Positions 26,347 through 35,059 of a DNA stretch of 64,000 nt are shown piece by piece. Position numbers and translations under genes: made by a program. This DNA is from Sphingomonas sp. 8AM. Lineage in GTDB: Bacteria; Pseudomonadota; Alphaproteobacteria; Sphingomonadales; Sphingomonadaceae. Each line of letters begins with the position of its first letter. Within the stretch, counting starts at the first letter, position 1. The notes under the pieces are model-generated. The model saw only the letters and a list, made by a program, of their open reading frames with translations, made no database searches and was not told where the DNA came from. The stretch is from assembly GCF_902506455.1 (NCBI RefSeq), contig NZ_LR733844.1, forward strand, positions 2,365,866 through 2,429,865. Direction: 5' to 3'.

Positions 26347-26517
26347 ATGGTCGTTTGCGTTTGCAATGCGATTCGCGAATGTCAGGTCCGCGAGGCGGCC
26401 CGCGCTGGCGCGACCACCGCGTGTCAGGCGTATCGGAATTACGGTCGTCAGCCCAAGTGTGGACAGTGCGTCGCCTTCGCACGTGAGATCATCAACGAAG
26501 AACGTGCGGCTGCGTAG
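26347..26517 (+). CDS. bfd: Bacterioferritin-associated ferredoxin
   Basis: The 56-residue protein has the BFD 2Fe-2S signature: Cys4 and Cys6 (MVVCVCNAIRE), then Cys38 and Cys41 (KCGQCVAFAREII). Bfd reduces the ferric core of bacterioferritin so that iron can be released when the cell is iron-starved. ATG 26347 follows GAGAAGAGGAGCG, a good ribosome site. The frame upstream overlaps the DUF418 gene and is discarded. bfr follows after 89 bases, and the Fur-like site above suggests iron control. Confidence 0.93.
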   Translation: MVVCVCNAIRECQVREAARAGATTACQAYRNYGRQPKCGQCVAFAREIINEERAAA

Positions 26518-26606
26518 CGCTCTCATCTTCATGTCGTAGAGTTTTCAGGCTTCCGTCGAAGCACCCGTCGCTGTATCCGGCCTTCATTCTATTGGAGGCT
26601 GACACA

Positions 26607-27122
26607 ATGAAGGGTGATCCGAAGGTCATCGAATTTTTGAACGAGTCGCTCAGGAACGAGCTGACGGCGATCAATCAATATTGGTTGCATTACCGGCTCT
26701 TCGATCATTGGGGCGTTTACAAGCTCGCCGAGTTCGAGCGCCACGAATCGATCGACGAGATGAAGCACGCGGACTGGCTGGCGGAGCGCATTCTGTTCCT
26801 TGACGGCTTGCCCAACTTTCAGCTGCTCGGCCGGTTGCGGATCGGTGAGACGGTCGAGGAAGCGCTCAAGGCCGATCTGGCGATGGAGATCGAGGCGGTC
26901 GCGCAGCTGAAGGCGGCGGTCGCGTACAGCGAGGAAGTGAAGGACTTCGTCAGCCGCGATCTCTTCGCGCGCATTCTCGCCAGTGAGGAAGAGCATGTCG
27001 ATACGCTTGAGCGCCAGTTCGAGATGATCGAGCGGATGGGCATCCACAATTACATTCAGCTCAACTCGATCAGCGAGCATGACAAGCCGCAAAGCGGCGC
27101 GGCGCCCTACCTGAAGGGGTGA
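26607..27122 (+). CDS. bfr: Bacterioferritin
   Basis: The 171-residue protein is full length (MKGDPKVIEFLNESLRNELT). Ferroxidase ligands Glu18, Glu51 and His54 and the haem ligand Met52 (IDEMKHADW) are in place, with EEEHVDTLERQ supplying the later Glu and His. It forms the 24-mer haem-containing iron store. ATG 26607 follows TTGGAGGCTGACACA, an SD-like sequence. It pairs with bfd just upstream, and the strong hairpin at 27162 ends the unit. Confidence 0.95.
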   Translation: MKGDPKVIEFLNESLRNELTAINQYWLHYRLFDHWGVYKLAEFERHESIDEMKHADWLAERILFLDGLPNFQLLGRLRIGETVEEALKADLAMEIEAVAQLKAAVAYSEEVKDFVSRDLFARILASEEEHVDTLERQFEMIERMGIHNYIQLNSISEHDKPQSGAAPYLKG

Positions 27123-27161
27123 CGCCACCATCCGGCCGCGCAGGCTGATGCGGGGCCGGCA

Positions 27162-27195
27162 GCGACCTCGACCGCTGCTGGACGGTCGAGGTCGC
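27162..27195 (+). terminator. Terminator after bfr
   Basis: A 13-bp perfect stem, GCGACCTCGACCG (27162-27174) with CGGTCGAGGTCGC (27183-27195), and an eight-base loop, followed by TTCTC. It lies 40 bases after the bfr stop. The best intrinsic-terminator candidate of this part, though its T-tract is weak. Confidence 0.75.
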
Positions 27196-27350
27196 TTCTC
27201 GGGAGATCGCTGAACCTCCGCTGCCCGCTTTGCTGAAATCTCGTCTCAGCATCTAACACCCTACAGCAACGCTCCGGGTTCTTGTCCGCCTATAAAGGAG
27301 GGGATGCCGAACTCATCCTCGAGCAGGGCCACGTCACTAGGTCGATCGGA

Positions 27351-28175
27351 ATGTCTTTTACCGTAAGCTTGAGCCATCGAGCTCGGGAAGTCTGCAAGAG
27401 CCAATGCCTCGATATCGACCCTGCGGCGAGATTCATTTTTTGGGACCCCGGCGCATCAGTCCTGATCGAGACCCCCGGTCGCCTGCTGGAAGGCGAGTAT
27501 GAACTCGGCTTCATGGGTGCATTCAGCTACATCGAGGGGCCAGCCAATGTGCAACATGTGGGAAGCATCGGTCGATATTGTTCGTTGGCGATCAATCAAG
27601 TCATCGGACAATCGGAACATGCGACCGACCTGCTTTCGACGCATCCAATTCTCACAAACCTGAAGTTCGACTCACCTTCGGAGCATCACTTTCGACAGAA
27701 GAACGCCGATATGCTCGTGCAATCTCGCGCCGCCGTTGAACACCTGTGGGCCACACGCTACCGGCCAATTACAATCGGCAACGATGTCTGGATTGGTGAG
27801 GGCGCATTCGTTCGACGTGGCGTGACGATTGGGGATGGCGCGATCATCGGTGCGCGCTCAGTCGTGATGAAGGACGTCCCGCCTTATGCGATCGTGGCAG
27901 GGTCGCCGGCGAAGGTCATCCGCTACCGCTTTACGGACGCGATCATACGGCAATTGCTTGAGATCGGGTGGTGGCGCTATGACCTTGCCATTCTTGAAGG
28001 TGTCGATTTTACCGACATCGATCAAGCTGTCGACGCGATGCAGCACAATCTCCTCGCCGGCGGTATCGATCTGCTTAATCCACCAATAGCGCGGATCGAC
28101 GCTGCCGGGGAGGTTCACTATTGTCGCTACTGCGCAGCCACCGGCATGATCCATGAATGCGATGATGATTTATAG
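27351..28175 (+). CDS. CatB-like hexapeptide O-acetyltransferase
   Basis: From ATG 27351 the frame gives 274 residues; a TTG at 27282 would add 23. The middle shows left-handed beta-helix repeats of the CatB/XAT type: HVGSIGRYCSLAINQVIGQS, then ITIGNDVWIGEGAFVRRGVT, IGDGAIIGARSVVMKDVPPY and AIVAGSPAKVIRYRF. Relatives acetylate sugars or xenobiotics such as chloramphenicol; the acceptor is unknown. A cysteine-containing tail (YCRYCAATG) is unusual. The gene is visibly less GC-rich and uses more A/T-ending codons than its neighbours, suggesting transfer. Start uncertain; AAAGGAGG at 27294 does not sit well for either candidate. Confidence 0.8.
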   Translation: MSFTVSLSHRAREVCKSQCLDIDPAARFIFWDPGASVLIETPGRLLEGEYELGFMGAFSYIEGPANVQHVGSIGRYCSLAINQVIGQSEHATDLLSTHPILTNLKFDSPSEHHFRQKNADMLVQSRAAVEHLWATRYRPITIGNDVWIGEGAFVRRGVTIGDGAIIGARSVVMKDVPPYAIVAGSPAKVIRYRFTDAIIRQLLEIGWWRYDLAILEGVDFTDIDQAVDAMQHNLLAGGIDLLNPPIARIDAAGEVHYCRYCAATGMIHECDDDL

Positions 28176-28188
28176 TGATAGTGGGGCG

Positions 28189-28674
28189 TCACACCTTGCG
28201 CCCGAACCCCCCGGGCGGGCGGGGGCGTCCTCCGAGCGATGACAGAACGACGGGTCGCACGACCGGTGTTGGCTGCGCGACCTCCACCGGCATCACCGGC
28301 GCCGCCGCGACGGTCACCCCCGCCTCGCGCTCCAGCAACGCCAGCGTTTGCAACAGCACCGGGCGTAGCGCGACAACATCCTCGATCGCGCCCTCGGGCG
28401 AATCGTGATGCTCGATGCAGAGCCGCGCGTGATCCTCGATCTTTTCGGCGAGCGTCGCCAGCGCCAGCGCGCCGAACTGCCGCGCCTCGCCCTTCAGCGT
28501 ATGCGCCGGGATCACCATCGCCACCGCATTGGCCTTGCGCACGGCTTCCTCCAGCGCGGTCAGCGACTTGATGCCGTCCTCGCGGAAATAGCCGAGGATG
28601 CGCGCGAAACCGGTACCCAGCTCGGCACGGGCACGCGCCAGCGCCGGACCATCGACCAGATTGCTCGTTTCCAT
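28189..28674 (-). CDS. Hpt-domain phosphotransfer protein
   Basis: From ATG 28674 (a GTG two codons upstream is possible) the 161-residue protein holds one Hpt domain with phospho-accepting His in IPAHTLKGEARQFGALALA (about residue 58). A Pro/Val-rich tail follows (about 120-161). Hpt proteins relay phosphate between hybrid kinases and response regulators. No kinase or regulator gene lies beside it, so the partners are elsewhere. It is about 75 bases downstream of der on the same strand. Confidence 0.85.
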   Translation of the reverse strand: METSNLVDGPALARARAELGTGFARILGYFREDGIKSLTALEEAVRKANAVAMVIPAHTLKGEARQFGALALATLAEKIEDHARLCIEHHDSPEGAIEDVVALRPVLLQTLALLEREAGVTVAAAPVMPVEVAQPTPVVRPVVLSSLGGRPRPPGGFGRKV

Positions 28675-28754
28675 CGACACCTACGTCTCCCGCTGCCCTC
28701 CGGACACCTGCGGCCCGGCATAAGCGCGAACGGTAAACGTGCGGTAAGCGCGGC

Positions 28755-30119
28755 TTATTTGCCGAAGGGATTCTTCGGCGCGCGCAGCATCAACCGCACC
28801 GGTACCGCGCCGAACCCGAGATCGCGGCGAATGCCGTTGATGAGGTAGCGTTGATAGCTCGTCGGCAGTTCGTCGACGCGCGTACCGAACAGCACGAAGC
28901 CTGGCGGCCGGGTCTTGGCCTGCGTCAGATAGCGCAGCTTGATCCGCTTGCCGCCCGGCGCGGGTGGCGGGTTGGCCTCGATCGCGCGCTCGAACCAGCG
29001 GTTGAGCTCACCGGTACCGACGCGCCGCGACCATGCCTCGCGCGTCTCGAACGCCGCCGCGATCAGCTGGTCGATGCCCTTGCCGGTTGCCGCCGACACG
29101 GCGAGCAGCGGCACGCCCTTGACCTGCGCCAATCCCTCATCGAGCGCTTTCTTGACGCCGTTGAACAGGCTGGAGGCATTCTCTGCGACATCCCATTTGT
29201 TGAGCGCGATCACCAGCGCCCGGCCCTCTTCCAGCACGCGATCGGCGATACGAAGGTCCTGCGACTCCAGCCCGAGCGTCGCATCGAGCAGCAACACGAC
29301 CACCTCGGCGAAATCGACGGCGTGCAGCGCATCGGCGACCGACAGCTTTTCCAGCTTGTCCTGCACCTTGGCGCGCTTGCGCATGCCGGCAGTGTCGATC
29401 AAACGCACCTGACGCGGACCGTCCGGCCCTTCCCAGAGCCAGTCGATCGCGATCGAGTCGCGGGTGATCCCCGCCTCCGGCCCGGTAATCATCCGGTCCT
29501 CGCCGAGCATCCGGTTCACGAGCGTCGACTTGCCCGCGTTGGGTCGCCCGACGATCGCCAGCTTCAGCGGCGCATCGGGGCTCTCGATGTCGATCGGCTC
29601 CTCGGGCTCGGGCTGAAGCGGGTCGAGATGCGGCAACAGCGCTTCGAACAGCTCGACCAGCCCCTCACCATGCTCAGCGGAGAAGGCGACCGGATCGCCG
29701 AAGCCGAGCGCCATCGCCTCGTAAAAGCCGCCATCGCCCGCGCGCCCCTCGGCCTTGTTGGCCAGCAGCACGATCGGCGTGTCCGATCCGCGCAGCCAGC
29801 GCGCGATTTCCTCGTCGAGCGGTACGACGCCGGCGCGCGAGTCGATCACGAATAACGCGACGTCGGCGGCATCGACCGCAGCCTGCGTCTGCTGCCGCAT
29901 CCGGCCCGGCAGCGAATCAGGGTTCTCTTCCTCGTAACCCGCGGTGTCGATGATGCGGAAGTCGAGTCCGATCAGCTGCGCATCGCCCTCGCGGCGGTCG
30001 CGCGTAACGCCCGGCCGATCATCGACCAGCGCGAGTTTCTTGCCGACGAGGCGATTGAACAGCGTCGACTTGCCGACGTTGGGACGGCCGACGATCGCGA
30101 CGGTAGGGAGACGGGACAT
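28755..30119 (-). CDS. der: Ribosome biogenesis GTPase Der (EngA)
   Basis: The 454-residue protein has two tandem GTPase domains, each with G1 (GRPNVGKSTLFNRLVGKK at about 10; GRPNAGKSTLVNRMLGED at about 188), DTAG switch II (IIDTAGYEEE; LIDTAGMRKRAK) and NKxE/NKWD specificity motifs (LLANKAEG; ALNKWDVAE). A C-terminal KH-like domain ends PVRLMLRAPKNPFGK. Der is essential for 50S subunit assembly. It lies downstream of bamB and the TPR protein on the same strand, as in the enterobacterial yfgM-bamB-der order, with a palindromic repeat in between. Confidence 0.96.
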   Translation of the reverse strand: MSRLPTVAIVGRPNVGKSTLFNRLVGKKLALVDDRPGVTRDRREGDAQLIGLDFRIIDTAGYEEENPDSLPGRMRQQTQAAVDAADVALFVIDSRAGVVPLDEEIARWLRGSDTPIVLLANKAEGRAGDGGFYEAMALGFGDPVAFSAEHGEGLVELFEALLPHLDPLQPEPEEPIDIESPDAPLKLAIVGRPNAGKSTLVNRMLGEDRMITGPEAGITRDSIAIDWLWEGPDGPRQVRLIDTAGMRKRAKVQDKLEKLSVADALHAVDFAEVVVLLLDATLGLESQDLRIADRVLEEGRALVIALNKWDVAENASSLFNGVKKALDEGLAQVKGVPLLAVSAATGKGIDQLIAAAFETREAWSRRVGTGELNRWFERAIEANPPPAPGGKRIKLRYLTQAKTRPPGFVLFGTRVDELPTSYQRYLINGIRRDLGFGAVPVRLMLRAPKNPFGK

Positions 30120-30249
30120 GCGGGTGCCCTAAAGATTTATCGGCGCGGGCGATAGGGGCGGCTGGCGATGCGGGGTGGGGAAGCGCCTTTCGGCTCTTAC
30201 CCCGCGCCGCCGTCACACAGCGGAACAAGCAACGTCAGCACCTTACGCT

Positions 30250-30326
30250 CGTCATTGCGAGCGTCGCAAAGCAATCCGGCACTGGATCAGGACGCCTCGG
30301 ATTGCTTCGCGACGCCCGCCACGACG
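30250..30326. repeat. Dispersed palindrome family A, copy 3 (degenerate right arm)
   Basis: Left arm CGTCATTGCGAGCGTCGCAA is close to the family; the right arm (GGATTGCTTCGCGACGCCCG) has decayed near its end. It lies between bamB and der on the same transcript path, so it may cap the 3' end of a bamB message. Confidence 0.7.
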
Positions 30327-30328
30327 CA

Positions 30329-31654
30329 TCAACGCCAGGCGGTGATCACGCCCTTCTCGTCGAGCGTGTAGAGCGTCTGGTTGGCGACGATCGGCGCCAT
30401 CGAGAACTGATCGCCGGCCTGAATCGTCGTCTGCACGCTGCCGTCGGTCACCGACGTCGCGACCAGATCACCGCGCGAATTGGTGAGCCACAGTCTGTCG
30501 CCGGCCAGCACCGGCCCGAACCAATTGTACGGATCGTTGCGCTTTTCCTCGTTCTTGAATGCGCGCAGCTGGCTGATCCAGCGGAGCTTGCCGTTGGCAC
30601 GCGACAGGCAGACCAGCCGCGCGTCGTCGGTGACGAGGAAGATCCACTCGCCCGCCACCCATGGCGTCGAGATACCGGCGAGATTCTGCTCCCACGCCCG
30701 CTGACCGGTCGCGATTTCCAGCGCGACCATCCGGCCGCCCTCACCGATCGAATAGACGCGGCCATCGTCGATCACCGGATCGGCGTCGATGTCCGCAAGG
30801 CTCGAAACCGACGTGGTGATCGAGGTGCGCGAGAGCGCATCCTGCCACAAGGTACGGCCATTCTCGTATCGATAGGCGTTCAGCTCGCCGCTCGAGAAAC
30901 CGGCGATCACCGTCCCCGAGCTGGCCGCCGGCGCGGCGACCCCGAAGACGCCCTGCGTCTCGAGGCTTGCCGACTGCGTCCACACGACCTTGCCGTCGCC
31001 CTGGTCGAGCGCGAAGATCTGATTGTCCTGACTCAGCACATAGACCTGGCCGTTGGCGACCGTCGGCGCGCCACGCAGCGGCCCGCCCGGCTTTGCGCGC
31101 CACAGCACCGCGCCATCCGCCGCGTTTACCGCGACAACGTCACCGAGCCCGTCGGTGGCATACAGCTTGCCGTCGTCATAGCTGACGCCGCCACCGAAGC
31201 GCGCGTTCTTGTTCTCGTCATTGTCGGGCAGCACGCGCGTCCACAGCTTCGCGCCCGTATCGGCGGTGAAGGCGTGCAACGTCGCATCGACGTCGACGAC
31301 GAACAACTTGTTGTCGGCGACCACCGGTCCGGCGGCGAGGCGTGCGCGGTTGGTGCCGCCGTTGATCTGCGCGGTCCACGCCTTCGCGGGGGTCGCCGCG
31401 CCGAGCAGCAGATTGCCCATCGACTTGGCGGCGTTGCCCCCCGGCTGCGTCCAGGCGTCATTGGCGACGCCCACCGGCAGCGTCACGGGAACGTTCTCCA
31501 GCCCCTTGTCGACCGTCGCCTGATTCTCCGACATCAGGATCGGAACGCGCTGCCCCACGGTCGGGGTCTTCTTGGGCCCGCCCTTGAAGATGCCGCAGCC
31601 GCTCAGCCCCACCAGCGCGGCGAGCGCCAGGCCGGTCGCCACCCGTGTCGTCAT
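30329..31654 (-). CDS. bamB: Outer-membrane assembly lipoprotein BamB
   Basis: The 441-residue lipoprotein (ALVGLSGCGIF lipobox, Cys about 20) is an eight-bladed PQQ-like beta-propeller. Repeated blade signatures are seen, such as LYATDGLGDVVAVNAADGAV, VYVLSQDNQIFALDQGDGKV, VYSIGEGGRMVALEIATGQR and LWLTNSRGDLVATSVTDG. BamB is a scaffold of the BAM complex that inserts beta-barrel proteins. Its ATG overlaps the stop of the TPR gene (four bases), so the two are coupled. Confidence 0.92.
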   Translation of the reverse strand: MTTRVATGLALAALVGLSGCGIFKGGPKKTPTVGQRVPILMSENQATVDKGLENVPVTLPVGVANDAWTQPGGNAAKSMGNLLLGAATPAKAWTAQINGGTNRARLAAGPVVADNKLFVVDVDATLHAFTADTGAKLWTRVLPDNDENKNARFGGGVSYDDGKLYATDGLGDVVAVNAADGAVLWRAKPGGPLRGAPTVANGQVYVLSQDNQIFALDQGDGKVVWTQSASLETQGVFGVAAPAASSGTVIAGFSSGELNAYRYENGRTLWQDALSRTSITTSVSSLADIDADPVIDDGRVYSIGEGGRMVALEIATGQRAWEQNLAGISTPWVAGEWIFLVTDDARLVCLSRANGKLRWISQLRAFKNEEKRNDPYNWFGPVLAGDRLWLTNSRGDLVATSVTDGSVQTTIQAGDQFSMAPIVANQTLYTLDEKGVITAWR

Positions 31655-32388
31655 CGCGTCGTGTTACCTTCGTTTTTGGCCGGAACAGCGGCACCGGCGG
31701 CCGTCGGCGACGCAGGCGTCGCCTTTTCGTCCAATACGCCCGCCATCTGAACCGCACGTTGACGCAGCGAGGATGGCACCTGCGTGTCTGCGGCGATGCG
31801 TGCGAAGACCTGCCCGGCCAGATCGCGACGACCCTGTTGCAGATAGGCGGCGGCCATCAGCTCGCCCGCGCTGCCCAGCCACGGATTGCCCGCGACCGCC
31901 AACGGCCGCATCCGCTCCGCTACCACGTCGGGCTTGAGCGTGTCGAATTCGGCGCTGGTCTGACGGATCAGCGCGAGATCACGAAACGGCTGCGCCACCG
32001 ACGAGTCCTGGGCGATGCTGGCGAACTTGGCCGCCGCGCCCTTCAGGTCGTTCTTCTGGAGCAGCACATCGGCCTGCGTGAACGTGGCCAGCACACGGTA
32101 ACCGTCGCGCTTCGACTGCGTCAGCGTTGCTAGCGTGTCGCCGGCCGATCGGGTGTCGTTGGCGGCGAGCGCGTCATAGGCGGTCTGCAACTGCTCGCCC
32201 TCGCGCCCGGCGGCCTGTTCCTGACGATGTTGCCAGAACAGATAGGCGCCGAACGCCGCAAGCGCGACAACGACGGCGACGATCAGCGCGACGCCGTAGC
32301 GGCGCCAGACGTGCAGTGCCTGGTCGCGGCGCAGCTCGTCGTCGACCTCGCGCAGGAACGCTTCATTGTTTTGCGGCGTCAGGGCCAC
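31651..32388 (-). CDS. YfgM-like TPR-family inner-membrane protein
   Basis: The 245-residue protein has a cytosolic N-terminus (FLREVDDELRRDQALHVWRR), one membrane helix at about 28-50 (YGVALIVAVVVALAAFGAYL) and a periplasmic part with TPR-like helices (KSDLKGAAAKFASIAQDSS-type repeats) and an Ala/Pro-rich tail. This is the DUF2133/YfgM architecture, a SecYEG-associated chaperone partner in E. coli. Gene order TPR-bamB-der supports that reading. It is the first gene of the bamB unit; palindrome B copy 2 lies upstream. Confidence 0.85.
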   Translation of the reverse strand: MALTPQNNEAFLREVDDELRRDQALHVWRRYGVALIVAVVVALAAFGAYLFWQHRQEQAAGREGEQLQTAYDALAANDTRSAGDTLATLTQSKRDGYRVLATFTQADVLLQKNDLKGAAAKFASIAQDSSVAQPFRDLALIRQTSAEFDTLKPDVVAERMRPLAVAGNPWLGSAGELMAAAYLQQGRRDLAGQVFARIAADTQVPSSLRQRAVQMAGVLDEKATPASPTAAGAAVPAKNEGNTTR

Positions 32389-32481
32389 CGAATACTCCGG
32401 GCTTCACGGAAAAACGCCCGGCGTGTAGCGGTTCGCCGGGATAAACGAAAGGGCTGGCTTCGGTTAAGGAATCGCTTGGTT

Positions 32482-32561
32482 CGTCGCCCCGGACTTAATC
32501 CGGGGCCTCGCTTCTTTGCAGCCGGGTGAGAAGCAGGATCCTGGATCAGGTCCGGGATGAT
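32482..32561. repeat. Dispersed palindrome family B, copy 2
   Basis: CGTCGCCCCGGACTTAATCC pairs with GGATCAGGTCCGGGATGATG, with inner CTCGCTTCTT and GAGAAGCAGG. It lies between panB (ending 32574) and the TPR gene on the minus strand and may end the panB transcript. Confidence 0.75.
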
Positions 32562-32573
32562 GTCGATATGAGG

Positions 32574-33452
32574 TCAGTCCTTGGGCGGGTACAATTGCTC
32601 CGGTCCCGGGAAGGCACGCGCGCGAACCTCGGCGGCATATCGCTCCGCCCGCTCGGCAACGAAGGTCGCCATGTCGCCATACCGCTTGACGAAGCGCGGC
32701 GTGCGCTCGAACAGCCCCAGCATATCCTCGGTGACCAGCACCTGCCCGTCGCAGCTCGCCGAGGCGCCGATGCCGATCGTCGGGATGTCGATCGTGCGCG
32801 TGATCTCGACCGCGATCGGCTCGACGACGCCCTCGATCACCAGCGCGAAGGCGCCCGCCCCGGCGACCGCGCGGGCGTCGGCGACGATCTTGCGCGCCTC
32901 GGCCGGGCTGCGCCCGCGCGCGCCATAGCCGCCCAGCGCGTTCACCGCCTGTGGCGTGAGTCCGATATGCCCGACGACCGGGATGCCGCGCTCCGACAGG
33001 AATTGCACGGTCGGCGCCATGGCCATCCCGCCCTCCAGCTTCACCGCCGCCGCACCGGTTTGCTTCATCAACAGCGCCGCACTCTCGAATGCCTGCGCCG
33101 GCGACGCCTCGTAGCTGCCGAACGGCATGTCGATCACCACCGTCGCATGATGGCTGCCGCGCACCACCGCCGCGCCGTGCGCCGCCATCATCTCGAGCGT
33201 GACCGGCACCGTCGAGGGCAAGCCGTAGATCACTTGCCCGAGACTGTCGCCGACCAGCAGCAGATCGCAATACGGGTCCATCAGTTGCGCCATCCGCACC
33301 GTATAGGCGGTCAGCATGACAAGCGGCTCGCCCTTGCCGGCCGCGATCGCCGCCTTGCGCGCCCGGATCGCCGGGACGGTCAGCCGCTTCATCGGCGCGG
33401 CGACCGGAGTCGCGCGGCTGGTGGCGGTGTCGATGGTGAAGGTCGTGGACAT
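32574..33452 (-). CDS. panB: 3-methyl-2-oxobutanoate hydroxymethyltransferase
   Basis: The 292-residue TIM-barrel enzyme makes ketopantoate for pantothenate and CoA. Visible motifs are [34 protein letters not shown] (Mg-binding Asp), [39 protein letters not shown] and [20 protein letters not shown]. About 20 extra N-terminal residues ([20 protein letters not shown]) precede the usual start region, common in sphingomonads. coaX, acting later in CoA synthesis, is also in the window but in another unit. Confidence 0.94.
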   Translation of the reverse strand: MSTTFTIDTATSRATPVAAPMKRLTVPAIRARKAAIAAGKGEPLVMLTAYTVRMAQLMDPYCDLLLVGDSLGQVIYGLPSTVPVTLEMMAAHGAAVVRGSHHATVVIDMPFGSYEASPAQAFESAALLMKQTGAAAVKLEGGMAMAPTVQFLSERGIPVVGHIGLTPQAVNALGGYGARGRSPAEARKIVADARAVAGAGAFALVIEGVVEPIAVEITRTIDIPTIGIGASASCDGQVLVTEDMLGLFERTPRFVKRYGDMATFVAERAERYAAEVRARAFPGPEQLYPPKD

Positions 33453-33475
33453 CGCGCTTTGCTACGCCACGCGCG

Positions 33476-33913
33476 TCAAACGATCCAGCCGCGTCGGCGT
33501 GCGACATGCGCCAGTTGCAGCGCCAGCGCGCCGATCGCCATGATGAGCAAAGGGAAGTAGAGCGTGTACGGCCCCTTCACCGCCAGAATGTCGGTCATCG
33601 CGAACATCCAGCCGAACTGGATCAGCACCGCTACCAGCGACACCGTCAGCAGCGTGACCGCGTGGCGCGAGCGGATCAGCAACGCCACCGCCCCCGCAAG
33701 CATTGTGGCGGTCGCGATCGCATAATCGGCGCGGTACCAGAGCGGCAGACTCGCGAACAGCGCGCGGTCGTAATCGCTCGCCGCACCCATCGCGTCGGCA
33801 CCCTGCGTTAACTGGCTGACGCAGGCCGCGACCCCCGTCATCCCCCACGCCATCAGCACCAGCGCCGCCAGACGGAACCAGCGCGGTGCACGCTTCCTTG
33901 CCGCGTCGTCCAT
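33476..33913 (-). CDS. Four-helix membrane protein, function unknown
   Basis: The 145-residue protein has four hydrophobic helices, at about 14-32, 62-82, 85-105 and 115-136. A polar loop between helices 1 and 2 contains ASDYDRALFASLPLWYRADY, and the C-terminus is basic. No family is recognised. It lies directly after the Crp/Fnr gene on the same strand (three-base gap) and 23 bases before panB, so it may be co-transcribed with either. Confidence 0.65.
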   Translation of the reverse strand: MDDAARKRAPRWFRLAALVLMAWGMTGVAACVSQLTQGADAMGAASDYDRALFASLPLWYRADYAIATATMLAGAVALLIRSRHAVTLLTVSLVAVLIQFGWMFAMTDILAVKGPYTLYFPLLIMAIGALALQLAHVARRRGWIV

Positions 33914-33916
33914 CGC

Positions 33917-34657
33917 TCAGCGCATAGCGACCAAGGGAGCGGGCGGCGACGGATAATCCGCCATTCGCGCCAGCTCGCCCGGCGACAGCAGCGTCACCGC
34001 CCGCCCGGCCAGCTCGATCAGCTGTTGCTGGCGCATCATCTGCAGCGTGCGGTTCACATGCACGCTGGTCAGCCCCAGCGTGTCGGCGAGCATCTCCTGC
34101 GTCAGCGGCATCCGGAAATGGGTATCACTCGCCAGCCCGACCGCACGCAGCCGGTCGCGCAGCTCGAGCAAGAGATGCGCGAATCGCTCGATCGCCACCT
34201 GCCGCCCCAGCCGCGCAGTAGCGTCGAGCAGGTGATGGACCGTTGCCATCGTATGCCGCCGCAGCGCGAGGTCGAGCAGCGTCGCGTCCGCCAGCCACGG
34301 CCCTTCGACGTCGACCAGCGTCACCGGCGTCAGTGCCATGATCGTCGCGGGATAGGGCGAGTCGCGATCGAGCGGCAGGGGGTCGCCGGGCAGAAGCAGG
34401 TGCTCGATCTGGCGCCGGCCGTCTGCGAAGTGACGCATGAGCGCGGCCCAGCCAGCACGCAGCATCCAGACGCCGCTCACCGTTTCGCCATCGTGGACGA
34501 TCTCCCGGCGGGAGCGGACGACGCGCGGCGTGAAGCGTCGGCTGTGCAATCCGATCGTCACGGCAAGGCCGGGGGCGAGCTGTTCCAGCCGGCGATGCAC
34601 GGGATCGCTGCGGTCGATCGTCACCCGCGGCGGGGCGGGGCCGGACGGCGTGCTCAT
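33917..34657 (-). CDS. Crp/Fnr-family transcriptional regulator
   Basis: From ATG 34657 (MSTPSG) the frame gives 246 residues. An N-terminal cyclic-nucleotide-binding-type barrel (REIVHDGETVSGVWMLRAGW, HLLLPGDPLPL) is followed by a C-terminal winged HTH of the Crp_2 type (LTQEMLADTLGLTSVHVNRT, LQMMRQQQLIELAGRAVTLL). There are no Fnr-type cysteines, so it does not sense oxygen through an Fe-S cluster; the ligand is unknown. The frame extends upstream to 34879, but that part overlaps tRNA-Pro and lacks domain content. Confidence 0.85.
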   Translation of the reverse strand: MSTPSGPAPPRVTIDRSDPVHRRLEQLAPGLAVTIGLHSRRFTPRVVRSRREIVHDGETVSGVWMLRAGWAALMRHFADGRRQIEHLLLPGDPLPLDRDSPYPATIMALTPVTLVDVEGPWLADATLLDLALRRHTMATVHHLLDATARLGRQVAIERFAHLLLELRDRLRAVGLASDTHFRMPLTQEMLADTLGLTSVHVNRTLQMMRQQQLIELAGRAVTLLSPGELARMADYPSPPAPLVAMR

Positions 34658-34842
34658 GGCGGCGGGCGCGCGTGATCCGCGCTGGGAGCGAGAACGGGTT
34701 CCGCGGCTGGCGCCATCTAACCTCCACGCGCCGGATGCGCGGGCGGCGGGGCAGGAGGCCCGGAGTCGCGCCGAACGGTGCAACACGGATCGTACCAGCC
34801 GCAGCGAGGCGACGGAACGAAAATCATGCGATTGTAAATGAT

Positions 34843-34919
34843 TGGTCGGGGCGACAGGATTCGAACCTGCGACCCCCACACCCCCAGTGTGATGCGCTAC
34901 CAGGCTGCGCTACGCCCCG
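34843..34919 (-). tRNA. tRNA-Pro (GGG anticodon)
   Basis: On the minus strand the sequence folds as a tRNA with acceptor CGGGGCG/CGCCCCG, D-arm GTAGCGCAGCCTGGTAGCGC, anticodon loop CACACTGGGGGTGTG (anticodon GGG), T-arm GGTTCGAATCC, discriminator A and encoded CCA (34843-34845). No integrase is beside it. Confidence 0.95.
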
Positions 34920-35059
34920 ACCGAGGGGGCGCCTCTACGCCCGGTCGCGGCGCGATGCAAGCGGGTTGGCCGCATGTTGCGTGCAAGGCGCCGCAATGAT
35001 AGCGGCAGCGACTTCGCGCGGCCGTATCCCGGCCGCCCAACGGTCATGCACGGAAACCG

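Noticed and set aside
27282..27350. TTG 27282 as the start of the CatB-type acetyltransferase
   Set aside because: It would add 23 residues lacking family similarity and has no well-placed ribosome site; ATG 27351 is preferred, with doubt.
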